Assembly (NCBI RefSeq): GCF_009800965.1
Contig: NZ_WUAF01000009.1
Span: 1 to 64,000 of the forward strand
Direction: 5' to 3'
DNA from: Cognatazoarcus halotolerans
GTDB taxonomy: Bacteria > Pseudomonadota > Gammaproteobacteria > Burkholderiales > Rhodocyclaceae
Length of the DNA: 64,000 nucleotides
The position numbers were made by a program, and so were the translations under genes. This document shows, in pieces, positions 36,530 to 45,698 of this stretch (its first letter is position 1; every line of letters begins with the position of its first letter). A model generated the notes under the pieces. The model was not told the origin of the DNA and made no database searches. It was given only the letters and a program-made list of their open reading frames with translations.

Positions 36530-37459
36530 ATGAACGAAAGCCTTTTGCAAACACGCTCCGAGGAAGCGCGGCGACTGCACGCCGACATGCTGGACAGCCT
36601 CGACGAAGAACTCGAAATGGAGATCGACGACGCGCGCATGGATGCGTTGATCGATGAAGCAACCGCAACCGCGACGGCGGGTATGGATCTCGACCGACGC
36701 CGGTATTTCCGCGAACTGCTGCGCCTGCAGGGCGAACTCGTCAAGCTGCAGGACTGGGTGGTGCACAAGAAGCTCAAGGTGGTGGTGCTGTTCGAAGGCC
36801 GGGATGCCGCGGGCAAGGGCGGCGTCATCAAGCGCATCACCCAGCGGCTCAATCCGCGCGTCTGCCGTGTGGCGGCACTGCCCGCACCAAGCGAGCGTGA
36901 GCGCACGCAGTGGTATTTCCAGCGCTATGTGCCGCACCTGCCAGCCGGCGGCGAGATCGTGCTGTTCGACCGCAGCTGGTACAACCGCGCCGGGGTCGAG
37001 CGGGTGATGGGTTTCTGCAGCGACGACGAGTACGAAGAGTTCTTCCGAACCGTGCCGGAGTTCGAGAAGATGCTGCTGCGCTCCGGCATCATCCTCATCA
37101 AGTACTGGTTCTCGATTACCGACGACGAACAGCACCGCCGCTTCCTGATGCGCATCCACGATCCGCTCAAGCAGTGGAAGCTGAGTCCCATGGACATGGA
37201 ATCACGGCGCCGCTGGGAGGCCTACACGAAGGCCAAGGAAGAGATGATCGAGCGCACCCACATTCCGGAGGCACCGTGGTGGATCGTCGAGGGTGTCGAC
37301 AAGAAGCGGGCACGCCTCAACTGCATTCACCACCTGCTCAGCCAGGTGCCCTACGAAGAGATCCCGCGCGAGCCGGTCGAACTGCCCGCGCGGGTGCACA
37401 ACCCCGACTACCTCCGCCATCCGGTTCCGCCGGAGATGCTGGTCCCGTCGATCTACTGA
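36530..37459 (+). CDS. ppk2: Polyphosphate kinase 2 (class I type)
   Basis: A 309-residue PPK2. Walker A is VVLFEGRDAAGKGGVIKRI, the lid arginines are in ALPAPSERERTQWYFQRYVPHLPAGGE, Walker B is IVLFDRSWYNRAGVERVMGFC. Also typical are YWFSITDDEQHRRFLMRIHDPLKQWKLSPMD and TKAKEEMIERT. It transfers phosphate between polyphosphate and nucleoside diphosphates. The first 50 residues form an acidic helix (EELEMEIDDARMDALI). A Pho box precedes the gene, and a GCCGCC-N6-GGCGGC hairpin (36502-36519) lies just before the start. Confidence 0.95.
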   Translation: MNESLLQTRSEEARRLHADMLDSLDEELEMEIDDARMDALIDEATATATAGMDLDRRRYFRELLRLQGELVKLQDWVVHKKLKVVVLFEGRDAAGKGGVIKRITQRLNPRVCRVAALPAPSERERTQWYFQRYVPHLPAGGEIVLFDRSWYNRAGVERVMGFCSDDEYEEFFRTVPEFEKMLLRSGIILIKYWFSITDDEQHRRFLMRIHDPLKQWKLSPMDMESRRRWEAYTKAKEEMIERTHIPEAPWWIVEGVDKKRARLNCIHHLLSQVPYEEIPREPVELPARVHNPDYLRHPVPPEMLVPSIY

Positions 37460-37502
37460 GCACATGCTCCGGCGCGCCCCGGGCCGCACCCCGGCCAAGG
37501 AA

Positions 37503-37526
37503 AAACAGGCGCCGCGGCGCCTGTTT
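37503..37526. terminator. Bidirectional terminator after ppk2
   Basis: AAACAGGCGCCG / CGGCGCCTGTTT, a perfect 24-bp palindrome with A's on one side and T's on the other. It lies between ppk2 and the convergent PEP-CTERM gene (44 bp after one stop, 19 bp from the other), which fits a two-way Rho-independent terminator. Confidence 0.8.
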
Positions 37527-37545
37527 GTGATGAGCCGAACGTGAT

Positions 37546-38535
37546 TCAGCGCTGCCCGGCGCGCTGCCTGCGCCGCGCCGCGGCACCGAGCAGGCCGAGG
37601 CCGGCGAGCATCATGCCCCAGGTTTCCGGCTCGGGAACCGCGGCGGTGAGCACGATCAGCTGGGACTGCGGATTCGGCGGCAGGATGCCGTCCTGGATCT
37701 GCTCGGCCACCAGGTAGATGGTGCCCTTCTCGTCCACCGTCACGCCCTCGATGGCGTTCTGCGGTAGCACCCCGGAGAGGTCGAAGCTGCTCAGCACCTG
37801 TCCGGTACGGGTCACTTCGACGAGCTTTCTCGAGCCGAGGCTCAGCACCAGCAGGTTGTCGGCAGCTGCCGTGCCGGCAAGCGCATCGACCGGGGAGAGC
37901 GTCTGCACGTCGGACAGCGTGGCAAGCCCCATCAGGGCCGGATCGAAAAGCGTCGTCATGTTCGACACGCCAGCCAGGCCGGCGGCAAAGCTCAGGTTAC
38001 CGGCAAGGATGTCCTGCGGATCCTGCTGCTTGATCGCCACGAAGCTGCCTGCCCCGCGCGGATCGTAGCTGATGCCTTCCATGCCGTTGTTGCCGACGTT
38101 TGCGTCACTTAGCGATACCGCGGCGTCGGCCAGACGGGCTGTGCCACCATTCACGTAGTTGAAGCGGTAGGCGTCGAAGAGGCGCTCCTCACCCACCACC
38201 AGCACCCCGCCGCCCAGGTAGGTCAGGCCCTCGGTGTCGTGCTTGGTGCTGCCGGTGCCGGTCCAGTCGAAAGCCATCTTGCCGAGGGTCTGGCCGGTCA
38301 GCGAAACCTCCACCACACCGGTGCCTTCGTCGCCGACGAAGAACAGCGAGCCACGATCCCGGGCATAGGCCACCGCTGACGCCTCGAGACCCGAGATTCC
38401 ACCACTCGTACCGGCGAGCACATCGAGCCCATAGGTGCCCGACACCCGGTAGTTGCCGAGATCGAGCGATGTCGCGGCCTGCGCGGCGATCGACACCAGC
38501 GCCGCAAGTGCGACGGTCAGCTTACGAAGCTTCAT
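37546..38535 (-). CDS. PEP-CTERM protein with SdiA-regulated-type propeller
   Basis: A 329-residue exported protein from MKLRKLTVALAALVSIAAQA (signal peptide 1-20; GGGAG before the ATG). The body resembles the SdiA-regulated/YjiK beta-propeller family: ASAVAYARDRGSLFFVGDEGTGVVEVSL, HDTEGLTYLGGGVLVVGEERL, NAIEGVTVDEKGTIYLVAEQ in pieces. The C-terminus carries the sorting signal VPEPETWGMMLAGLGLLGAAARRR. It is 18 bp downstream of another PEP-CTERM gene, so the two are co-transcribed. Function of the propeller unknown. Confidence 0.9.
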   Translation of the reverse strand: MKLRKLTVALAALVSIAAQAATSLDLGNYRVSGTYGLDVLAGTSGGISGLEASAVAYARDRGSLFFVGDEGTGVVEVSLTGQTLGKMAFDWTGTGSTKHDTEGLTYLGGGVLVVGEERLFDAYRFNYVNGGTARLADAAVSLSDANVGNNGMEGISYDPRGAGSFVAIKQQDPQDILAGNLSFAAGLAGVSNMTTLFDPALMGLATLSDVQTLSPVDALAGTAAADNLLVLSLGSRKLVEVTRTGQVLSSFDLSGVLPQNAIEGVTVDEKGTIYLVAEQIQDGILPPNPQSQLIVLTAAVPEPETWGMMLAGLGLLGAAARRRQRAGQR

Positions 38536-38553
38536 GATCTGCACTCCCAAGGC

Positions 38554-39225
38554 TCAGGCGCGACGCTTGCGCGCGATACCGCCGATGAGGCCCAGACCCG
38601 CCAGCATCAATGCATAGGTCTCCGGCTCCGGGACCGCGGCAACCCGACCGGGCGATCCGATTTCGGTCGCGTCACCGAGCGCGGCAACCGCACCATTCAC
38701 ACCGACCGCGCTCAAGCGGGAGATCGTGCCGCCATCGAACCCTTCGGCGTTGTCGAAGCTAAGGCCGGAGGTTGACGCACCGAAGCTCACGCTGGCCTGC
38801 AGCACGCCGGCCGCATCGAACACGTTGACCGCATCGCCGCTGGTGCTCAGACCCACGCCCTTGCCGGAGTATGTGCCGATCGCGAAACCTGCCGGCGCGT
38901 TGCCACCGAACCAGGTGTTGATGAAGCTCGCGGTGGTCGTGCTGTCGCCCTCGACGAAGATGGCCGACGAACCGGCAGCGATGCTGCTCACGCCACTGAG
39001 TGGCGCCACACCCGCGATGGCGGAGTTGTCGTCCATCGACCAGCCGGCAAGATCCACGGCCGAGACACCAGTATTGGTGAGTTCGAACCAGTCGGCTCCG
39101 ATCGGAGAATCGCCGCTGCTCCATGGCGCGACTTCGGTGATCCTGACTTCGGCATGTGCCATGCCCGCAACTGCGAAGAGCGCTGCGGCCATGAGGCCGA
39201 GCGCGGGTTTTCTGACCTTGTTCAT
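38554..39225 (-). CDS. PEP-CTERM protein with lamin-tail domain
   Basis: A 223-residue exported protein with AGGAG before its ATG. Signal peptide 1-25 (LGLMAAALFAVAGMAHA). The middle is a lamin-tail (LTD) Ig-fold domain: EVRITEVAPWSS, DWFELTNTGVSAVDLAGWSMDDNS, and AIFVEGDSTTTASFINTWFGG. The end is VPEPETYALMLAGLGLIGGIARKRRA-like sorting signal (PEP, hydrophobic helix, Arg/Lys cluster). First gene of a two-gene operon of exosortase substrates. Likely attached to the surface or shed into the extracellular matrix. Confidence 0.9.
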   Translation of the reverse strand: MNKVRKPALGLMAAALFAVAGMAHAEVRITEVAPWSSGDSPIGADWFELTNTGVSAVDLAGWSMDDNSAIAGVAPLSGVSSIAAGSSAIFVEGDSTTTASFINTWFGGNAPAGFAIGTYSGKGVGLSTSGDAVNVFDAAGVLQASVSFGASTSGLSFDNAEGFDGGTISRLSAVGVNGAVAALGDATEIGSPGRVAAVPEPETYALMLAGLGLIGGIARKRRA

Positions 39226-39405
39226 TGTCCAGCTCCTGAATGCATCGGAAGAAGCGGCCGCACGGATCGCCGGGCCGCCGCCCGCGCCCCGTGCGGCAAC
39301 GCGACCTTGCAGCGTGTCGCGGGAATGTTGCGCGGCTATGACACTGGCAGGAGAAGCGCTCGTCCGGGCGGTGGCGTGCCGAGACGAACGTTGGGGCGTG
39401 TCAGG

Positions 39406-40254
39406 TCAGCCCTGACGGGCGAAGCGGAGCAGGCGCACGTCAACGGTCAGCGACAGCGCCGTCAGCGCCGACGCCCTGGCCCGGCCCTCCGGGCCGGCGC
39501 GAAAGAGGTGCGGCGTCATCAGCAGCAGGTCGGCGATCTGCCCGGCGTCCTCGAGCTTCACCGGGAAGCGCAGCGCCTCGCTGCCGAGCAGCGCGAAGCC
39601 TGCCGGTGCTACGGTATCGGCCACGCGCTCGGGCTTGAGCGCCGGGTAGATGATCTCGCGCAGCTCGCGCAGGTGGTCCGGCCCGGCATCGACCTGCACC
39701 AGCACGCCGCCCGGCTTCAGCACCCGTGCGAACTCCGGGTAGACCGGAAACCCGAACATGCACAACACCCGGTCGAGCGTCGAAGACAGCACCGGCAGGT
39801 TGGCATTGCTGCCCACCAGCCACTGCATGCGCCGATCCTGCTTGGCCGCCGCCTGGACCGCCCATTTCGAGATATCCAGGCCGAGCGGCGAAAGCGTGAG
39901 CGCCGGCGACGTGCGGGCCGCGAGGCGGCGCAGGTAATAGCCCTCGCCACAGCCGGCGTCGAGGCAGGCACAACCCGCCTGCGGCGCCAGCCCTGCCAGC
40001 ACCGTCTCGCCGACCGCATCGGCGAGCGGCTGGTAATGGCCGGCGTTCAGGAAACGCCGCCGCGCCGCGACCATCTCCTTGCTGTCACCCGGATCGCGCG
40101 AGCGCTTCTGCTGGACCGGCAGCAGATGCGTGTAGCCCTGGCTGGATACATCGAAGCTGTGGCCTGCCGGACAGCGCCATGCCATGCCGCTGCGCCTCAG
40201 CGGCCCGCCATCGAGCGGACAGGCGAGTTGCTCGAAAGAAATGATGTTCGACAT
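39406..40254 (-). CDS. rlmA: RlmA-type 23S rRNA guanine-N1 methyltransferase
   Basis: A 282-residue SAM-dependent enzyme from MSNIISFEQLACPLDGG. The N-terminal zinc-ribbon region (ACPLDGGPLRRSG.AWRCPAGHSFDVS) lacks one of the usual ligands (Cys replaced by Asp). Next come the family signature GYTHLLPVQQKRSRDPGDSKEM and ARRRFLNAGHYQPL. The SAM motif is CLDAGCGEGYYLRRL. It methylates G745/G748 of 23S rRNA in the RlmA/TlrB family. It is divergent from the zinc-ribbon/helicase pair. Confidence 0.9.
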   Translation of the reverse strand: MSNIISFEQLACPLDGGPLRRSGMAWRCPAGHSFDVSSQGYTHLLPVQQKRSRDPGDSKEMVAARRRFLNAGHYQPLADAVGETVLAGLAPQAGCACLDAGCGEGYYLRRLAARTSPALTLSPLGLDISKWAVQAAAKQDRRMQWLVGSNANLPVLSSTLDRVLCMFGFPVYPEFARVLKPGGVLVQVDAGPDHLRELREIIYPALKPERVADTVAPAGFALLGSEALRFPVKLEDAGQIADLLLMTPHLFRAGPEGRARASALTALSLTVDVRLLRFARQG

Positions 40255-40355
40255 TGAAATGAAACCACACACGAGGAGGATCGGTCCGGCCGCCAGTTTG
40301 AGGCGTTCGGCCACGCTGTCAAATCCGGCGCGCACCCGGCCTGCCGAAAACGATC

Positions 40356-40384
40356 TTGAAGGTCGGCCGAAAGCTATATATATT
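40356..40384 (+). promoter_or_regulatory. Sigma-70-like promoter of zinc-ribbon/helicase operon
   Basis: TTGAAG (40356-40361), a 17-bp spacer and TATATT (40379-40384) in a run of alternating T/A (ctatatatattta), unusual in this GC-rich DNA. It lies 83 bp before the zinc-ribbon ATG. Confidence 0.5.
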
Positions 40385-40466
40385 TACAGCCTCAATCCGG
40401 TCGCGAGCGCCCCTGCCAGGGCAGGGCCCTTTCCCGCGCGAACAGCCACACATCTGCGCCACAACC

Positions 40467-40673
40467 ATGCCACGCTTCATCTGCCCGCACTGCCACCACC
40501 CGCTTGCCACCGAGACGCTCGAACGCGTGCGCTGCGCCGGACTCTCCGCCTGGGCCTGCCCGTGCTGCGACGAGCTGATTCCAAGACCTGGGGAAAGCGA
40601 TGCCGGGGACGCTTCGCGGTCGGGCCAGGTAGGGTTCACCGAAGCGCCCGATAGCGCATGCGCGCAGACATGA
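40467..40673 (+). CDS. Small zinc-ribbon protein
   Basis: A 68-residue protein from MPRFICPHCHHPLATETLERVRC. Cysteine pairs CPHCH and ACPCCDELIP look like a short zinc ribbon. The C-terminal third is low in structure. Its stop overlaps the helicase start as ATGA, so it is translated with the helicase gene. Not assigned to a named family. Confidence 0.6.
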   Translation: MPRFICPHCHHPLATETLERVRCAGLSAWACPCCDELIPRPGESDAGDASRSGQVGFTEAPDSACAQT

Positions 40674-42763
40674 ACGATGACGCCGTGGCGGTCACGCCGG
40701 GCTATCTCGAGCAGCTCAATCCTGCGCAACGCGAGGCCGTTTGCGGCAATCGATGCGGCGAGCCGGGAAACGACACCGATGCGCCGCTGCTGGTGATTGC
40801 CGGGGCAGGCTCGGGCAAGACCAACACGCTCGCCCACCGGGTGGCGCATCTCATCGTTCAGGGGGCAGATCCCGGGCGCATCCTGCTGCTCACCTTCTCG
40901 CGGCGCGCCGCCGACGAGATGGCGCGGCGGGTCACGCGCATCGTCGCGCAGCTAGCGCAGGAACATCGCCAGCTGAGCGGCGTGAGCCTGCCCTGGTCGG
41001 GCACCTTCCACAGCATCGGCGCCCGCCTGCTGCGCGAGTACGCCGGCAGCATCGGCCTGGACCCCGGTTTCACGATCCACGACCGCGAGGACTCGGCCGA
41101 CCTCATGAACCTGGTGCGCCACGAACTCGGCCTATCCAGTCAGGCGAGGCGCTTCCCGCTCAAGGCCACCTGCCTCGCGATCTACTCCAGCGCGGTCAAT
41201 ACCCGAAGCCCGCTCGGCGATGTCCTGCAGCAGGCCTTTCCGTGGTGCGCGGAGTGGGCGGATGAACTCAAGAACCTCTTCGCCGCCTACGTCGAGGCCA
41301 AGCAGGCGCAGCAGGTGCTCGACTACGACGACCTGCTGCTCTACTGGTCGATGATGATGCAGGAGCCCGCGCTGGCGGACGCGGTGGGCGCGCAGTTCTC
41401 CCATGTGCTGGTCGACGAATACCAGGACACCAACCGCCTGCAGGCGGCGATCCTGCTCGGCCTCAAGCCCGACGGCCGCGGCCTCACCGTGGTCGGCGAC
41501 GACGCCCAGAGCATCTACGGCTTTCGCGGCGCCACGGTACGCAACATCCTCGACTTTCCGCAGGCCTTCGATCCACCGGCGCGGGTAGTCACGCTCGACC
41601 GGAACTACCGCTCCAGCGCGGCGATCCTGGCCGCTGCCAATGCGGTCATCGCCGCGGCGAGCGAGCGCTTCACCAAGGACTTGTGGACCGCCCGCGAGGG
41701 CGGAACGGTGCCGCGGCTGGTATCGGTCCGCGATGACGCCGACCAGGCCGGGTTCATCGTCGACACCGTGCTGGCACGCCGCGAAGAAGGACTGCGCCTC
41801 AAGCGCCAGGCGGTGCTCTTTCGCGCAGCACATCACAGCGCCCGGCTCGAACTCGAGCTGACCCGCCGCAACATCCCCTTCGTGAAATTCGGCGGCCTCA
41901 AGTTCCTCGAGGCCGCGCACGTCAAGGACCTGCTTGCCGTGATGCGCTTCGCGCAGAACCGCCGCGACCGGGTGTCCGGCTTCCGTGCGCTCCAACTGCT
42001 CGCCGGCATCGGCCCCAGGATTGCCACCCGCATCCTCGACAACCTGCGCGACGCACCGGCCGGTTGCGACCTGCTCGGCGAACAACCGGTGCCCGATTCG
42101 CTTCGCCCGGCATGGCGGACTTTCGCCGCATTGGTCGAGAACGCCGGCAACCCGCGCGCGCCCTGGCCGGCCGGCTTCGACGCGCTCGGCCAGTGGTACC
42201 GCGAACAGATGGAGCGCCTCTTCGAGGATGCCGAGGTGCGCCGCGCCGACATCGACCAGCTGCTGCGCATTGGCGCCACCTACCCCACCAGCGAACGCTT
42301 CCTCACCGCGCTCACCCTCGACCCGCCCGATGCCACCAGCGACGAGGCGGGCGTGCCGCAGCTCGACGAGGACTACCTCATCCTCTCCACGATCCACTCC
42401 GCCAAGGGCCAGGAGTGGGGCGCGGTCAGCCTGCTCAACGTGGTCGACGGCTGCCTGCCGTCCGATCTCGCCACCGGCAGCGCCGAACAGATCGACGAAG
42501 AGCGGCGCCTGCTCTACGTGGCGATGACCCGCGCCCGCGACCATCTCGACCTGGTCGTGCCGCAGCGCTTCTACGCCTCGAACCAGGCTGGCGGCGGCGA
42601 CCGCCACGTCTATGCCAGCCGTACCCGCTTCATTCCGAACGCGCTGCTCGGACGCTTCCAACAGGTCAGCTGGCCGAAGCCCCCACCGGGGCTGGAAGGG
42701 AGGCCGGAGTCGAGAGCACAGGCGGTGGACCTGGCTGCCCGGATGCGGGGCATGTGGCGGTAG
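40670..42763 (+). CDS. UvrD/Rep-type ATP-dependent DNA helicase
   Basis: A 697-residue superfamily 1A helicase. The start at 40670 overlaps the previous stop by 4 bp; an ATG 4 codons earlier is open too. Motifs: Q LNPAQREAV; I VIAGAGSGKTNTL; Ia LLTFSRRAADEM; II VLVDEYQDTNRLQ; III VVGDDAQSIYGFRGA; IV LDRNYRSSAAIL; V LSTIHSAKGQEWGAVSLLNVVDG; VI LLYVAMTRARDHLDL. 3'-5' unwinding in repair or replication restart is expected. It resembles the UvrD-like proteins encoded apart from uvrD itself. Confidence 0.94.
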   Translation: MNDDAVAVTPGYLEQLNPAQREAVCGNRCGEPGNDTDAPLLVIAGAGSGKTNTLAHRVAHLIVQGADPGRILLLTFSRRAADEMARRVTRIVAQLAQEHRQLSGVSLPWSGTFHSIGARLLREYAGSIGLDPGFTIHDREDSADLMNLVRHELGLSSQARRFPLKATCLAIYSSAVNTRSPLGDVLQQAFPWCAEWADELKNLFAAYVEAKQAQQVLDYDDLLLYWSMMMQEPALADAVGAQFSHVLVDEYQDTNRLQAAILLGLKPDGRGLTVVGDDAQSIYGFRGATVRNILDFPQAFDPPARVVTLDRNYRSSAAILAAANAVIAAASERFTKDLWTAREGGTVPRLVSVRDDADQAGFIVDTVLARREEGLRLKRQAVLFRAAHHSARLELELTRRNIPFVKFGGLKFLEAAHVKDLLAVMRFAQNRRDRVSGFRALQLLAGIGPRIATRILDNLRDAPAGCDLLGEQPVPDSLRPAWRTFAALVENAGNPRAPWPAGFDALGQWYREQMERLFEDAEVRRADIDQLLRIGATYPTSERFLTALTLDPPDATSDEAGVPQLDEDYLILSTIHSAKGQEWGAVSLLNVVDGCLPSDLATGSAEQIDEERRLLYVAMTRARDHLDLVVPQRFYASNQAGGGDRHVYASRTRFIPNALLGRFQQVSWPKPPPGLEGRPESRAQAVDLAARMRGMWR

Positions 42764-42787
42764 CGGGCGCAGCCGACGGCAAGCGTC

Positions 42788-43678
42788 TCAATTGCGTTTC
42801 GTGCTGGTCGCCTGCAGGCCAGCCTGGTCGCCCGCATCGGCCTTGAGCTGGGGAAAGGCCACACTGCAGCGCACCCCGCCCGGCGGCCCGCCCTTGCGCC
42901 CCGGCAGTTCGAGCCTCAGCCGGAAAGTGCCGCTCGCCGCGTCGAGCACCGGGTCGATGACCGTCACGGTGGCCGGAAACTTGCCGGCGTAGCCATCCGG
43001 GCTCACCTCGCCGACCATCCCGACCTTGAAGCGGCCGTAGGCCTGCGCCGGCAGGACCACCTCGACCCTCAGCGGGTCGATCTGAGCGAGCGTGAGGACC
43101 GGTTTGCGCCCGGTGCCGGATTCGGCAAGATCGCCGGGGTTGAGCATGCGGTCGATCACCACGCCGTTGAAGGGGCTGTGCAGCTCGCGCTGATTGAGCA
43201 GCTCGACCGCCCGCCGGTATTCCCGCTGCGACAGCTCCTGATTCTCGATCGCCTCGCGCAGCTCGGACTCGGCCAGGCGCATCTCCGTCTCCGCCTCGTC
43301 ACGGACCTGGGCCGCCACGAAATTCTGACTGTGCAGCTCGCGCTGACGGGCGACCTTCTTGCGGGCATAGTCGAGCCGGTCGCGTGCCGCGGCGATGCGA
43401 CCGCCCATCTGGGCGCGATAGCGGGCAAGCTCGACGGTCGAGCGCTCCACCTCGGAGCGGAGCTCGACCAGCACCTGGCCCCGCTTGACGACATCGCCTC
43501 GCTGCACATTGACCTTGTCGATGAGCCCTTCCACCGGACTGCGCAGCTCGACCACCTGGACCGGCTCGATCAGGCATTCGTAAGGCGCGGCGGCCAGCGC
43601 GGCGCCCGCCCCCAACAGGAACGGAAGCACGGCCCATCGGGTTCCGACCACACGCATTCGCACACGCACTGCGGGCAT
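42788..43678 (-). CDS. HlyD-family periplasmic adaptor
   Basis: A 296-residue membrane-fusion/adaptor protein with an N-terminal signal (RWAVLPFLLGAGAALAAAPYEC). The lipoyl-like halves are VELRSPVEGLIDKVNVQRGDVVKRGQVLVEL and NQRELHSPFNGVVIDRMLNPGDL. Between them lies a coiled-coil hairpin of about 85 residues (LDYARKKVARQRELHSQNF, ESELREAIENQELSQREYRRAVELL). Then a beta-barrel domain. It would bridge the inner and outer membrane parts of an exporter. Starts 4 bp after the SecA-like gene, and is the last gene of the cluster. Confidence 0.92.
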   Translation of the reverse strand: MPAVRVRMRVVGTRWAVLPFLLGAGAALAAAPYECLIEPVQVVELRSPVEGLIDKVNVQRGDVVKRGQVLVELRSEVERSTVELARYRAQMGGRIAAARDRLDYARKKVARQRELHSQNFVAAQVRDEAETEMRLAESELREAIENQELSQREYRRAVELLNQRELHSPFNGVVIDRMLNPGDLAESGTGRKPVLTLAQIDPLRVEVVLPAQAYGRFKVGMVGEVSPDGYAGKFPATVTVIDPVLDAASGTFRLRLELPGRKGGPPGGVRCSVAFPQLKADAGDQAGLQATSTKRN

Positions 43679-43682
43679 CCTT

Positions 43683-45698
43683 TCATTCTCCCCGGCCCGA
43701 AAAGGCCAGCAATTTTTCCATTCGACGATCGAGTTTCAGATTCTCCATCCTCACCCGCGCGCTGCGCTGTTCGGACGCGGCCTGGGCCAGCCGCTGCAGG
43801 CTGCGCAAGCCCCACCCGGGCACCCCGCCACGCTGGCTGGCGAAGTGTTTCAGCCATGCGCTCAGGCGCGGCGCGTGCACCGCGAAGACCTCGTCCTCGA
43901 GCGAGACGATCACCTCGCAACTGCCGGGATCGCCCTGACGGGCACAGCGCCCGAAGAGCTGCCGATCCACCCGCCGCGACTCGTGGAACTCGGTGAGGAT
44001 CACATGCAGCCCGCCGCGTTCGGCCACGCCGGCGCCGAGACGGATATCGGTGCCCCGCCCAGCCATGTTGGTCGCCACCGTCACCCTTGCCGGCTGCCCG
44101 GCCTCGGCGATGATGCGTGCTTCCTCGCCGTCCTGTTTGGCGTTGAGCAGGGCGTGACCGATGCCGTGCTCGGTCAGTACCCTGCTGAGCGCTTCCGAAG
44201 CCTGCACCGAGCGGGTGCCGATCAGCACCGGCCGGCCGTCCCCGAGCGCCACCTGGCCGGCGCGCTCGGCCACGAACGACCATTTTTCCTGCAGGGTAGT
44301 GCACAGGCGATCGGGCAGGCGCCGTCGTTGCGAAGGCCGGTTGAGCGGCACCGGCACCACCTCGAGGCGATACACCTTGCGGATCTCCGGCGCCACCTCG
44401 CGCGCCGTACCGCTCATGCCGGCAAGACGCAGGTAGCGCCTGAAGAGGCGCTGGTAGGTGATCCGCGCGAGGGTCTCGCGCCGCTCGGTCAGCGCGCAAC
44501 CCTCCTTGGTCTCGATCATCTGGTGCAGGCCGCGCTCCCAGGAGCGGTCCGGCATGACCCGGCCGGTGGATTCGTCGACGATCTGGATCTTGCCTTCGCT
44601 GATCACATAGTGCTGGTCGAGATGGAACAGCTTCAGCGCCGACAGCGCCTGGCTCACCCGTTCCTCGCGCTCGCGTGCCAGCAGCCAGGCGCCGTCGAGG
44701 CCATCGGCGAGGGACGCCAGCCGCGCTTCGCCCGCGGGCGTCAGGCTCACCCGCCGCTCGCCTGCGTCTACCCGGTAGTCCTCCCCCGCCTCGAGCGCGC
44801 GGGCAAGCTCGAGCGCGCGCAGGCAGTCTTCCCCCTCGTTCTGCGAGGGGGAAGACGAGGAGAGGATCAGCGGCGTACGTGCCTCATCGACGAAGACGCT
44901 GTCGGCCTCATCGACCAGGCCGTACCACAGGCCGCGCAGAACCAGTTGGCCGTCACGTCGTTCCGCGCCGCCGATGCGGTCGAGGGCGAGATGCAACCGG
45001 CTGGTGCGCCCGCCCAAGCGGGTACGGTCACGCAGGTAGTCGAAGGCCAGTTCCTTGTTGCTGCAATAGGTGACGGCGCACGCATAGGCGTCGCGCCGCT
45101 CGGCGGTCTCCATGCCCTGCACCACGCGACCGACGCCGAGGCCGAAGAATTCGTAGAGCGGCGCCATTTCCTCGGCGTCGCGTGCGGCGAGATAGTCATT
45201 CACGGTGATCACATGGACCGGGTAGCCTGCCAACGCCATCACGCACGAGGGCAGCGTGGCAGCGAAGGTCTTCCCCTCCCCGGTCGCCATCTCGACCAGA
45301 CGCCCGTCGAGAAGCGCCGCCCCTGCCATGAGCTGCGACCCGTAGTGACGCCGGCCAAGGGTCCGCGCCGCGGCTTCGCGCACGATGGCGAAACTCTCGG
45401 TCACGACCTCGGTCGCCAGGCCTTCGCGACGCAGACGGCGGCGCAGGCCATGCGCCCGCTCGCGCAGCCGTGCATCGCTCTCGTGATGCAGCGTCCCGCC
45501 CGCTTGCTCGACCTGTGCGGCCAGCCCTTCCAGGTTCCTGGCAGGGAGGCGCACCCGCTCGGGGAGGACGCGCAGGGCATGGCCGATCAGGAACTCCGCG
45601 GCCTTGTCGTGCCAGCGAGCCTCTTCCTCCTCGCGCTCCGCATAGGGCCGCGACGGCGCGAAATCGTGCACGTCGGGAAAGATCGCGGCCCTAGACAT
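43683..45698 (-). CDS. SecA-like preprotein translocase ATPase, short form
   Basis: A 671-residue SecA paralogue (canonical SecA about 900). Seen are Walker A EMATGEGKTFAATLPSC, HVITVNDYLAARDAEEM, YCSNKELAFDYLRD, the DEAD-equivalent VDEADSVFVDEARTPLIL, the preprotein-binding region, VIGTRSVQ-like VLIGTRSVQASEALSRVL, ATNMAGRGTDI and motif VI GRCARQGDPGSCE. The C-terminal zinc-binding tail and part of the helical scaffold are absent. Its start overlaps the M50/HlyD gene by 8 bp, so it belongs to the same machine. It probably powers export of a dedicated substrate, not housekeeping secretion. Confidence 0.9.
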   Translation of the reverse strand: MSRAAIFPDVHDFAPSRPYAEREEEEARWHDKAAEFLIGHALRVLPERVRLPARNLEGLAAQVEQAGGTLHHESDARLRERAHGLRRRLRREGLATEVVTESFAIVREAAARTLGRRHYGSQLMAGAALLDGRLVEMATGEGKTFAATLPSCVMALAGYPVHVITVNDYLAARDAEEMAPLYEFFGLGVGRVVQGMETAERRDAYACAVTYCSNKELAFDYLRDRTRLGGRTSRLHLALDRIGGAERRDGQLVLRGLWYGLVDEADSVFVDEARTPLILSSSSPSQNEGEDCLRALELARALEAGEDYRVDAGERRVSLTPAGEARLASLADGLDGAWLLAREREERVSQALSALKLFHLDQHYVISEGKIQIVDESTGRVMPDRSWERGLHQMIETKEGCALTERRETLARITYQRLFRRYLRLAGMSGTAREVAPEIRKVYRLEVVPVPLNRPSQRRRLPDRLCTTLQEKWSFVAERAGQVALGDGRPVLIGTRSVQASEALSRVLTEHGIGHALLNAKQDGEEARIIAEAGQPARVTVATNMAGRGTDIRLGAGVAERGGLHVILTEFHESRRVDRQLFGRCARQGDPGSCEVIVSLEDEVFAVHAPRLSAWLKHFASQRGGVPGWGLRSLQRLAQAASEQRSARVRMENLKLDRRMEKLLAFSGRGE

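Noticed and set aside
39226-39400. A second sigma-54 promoter sought before the lamin-tail PEP-CTERM gene
   Set aside because: No stretch with GG and GC at the required 10-bp spacing and flanking consensus was found on the minus strand.
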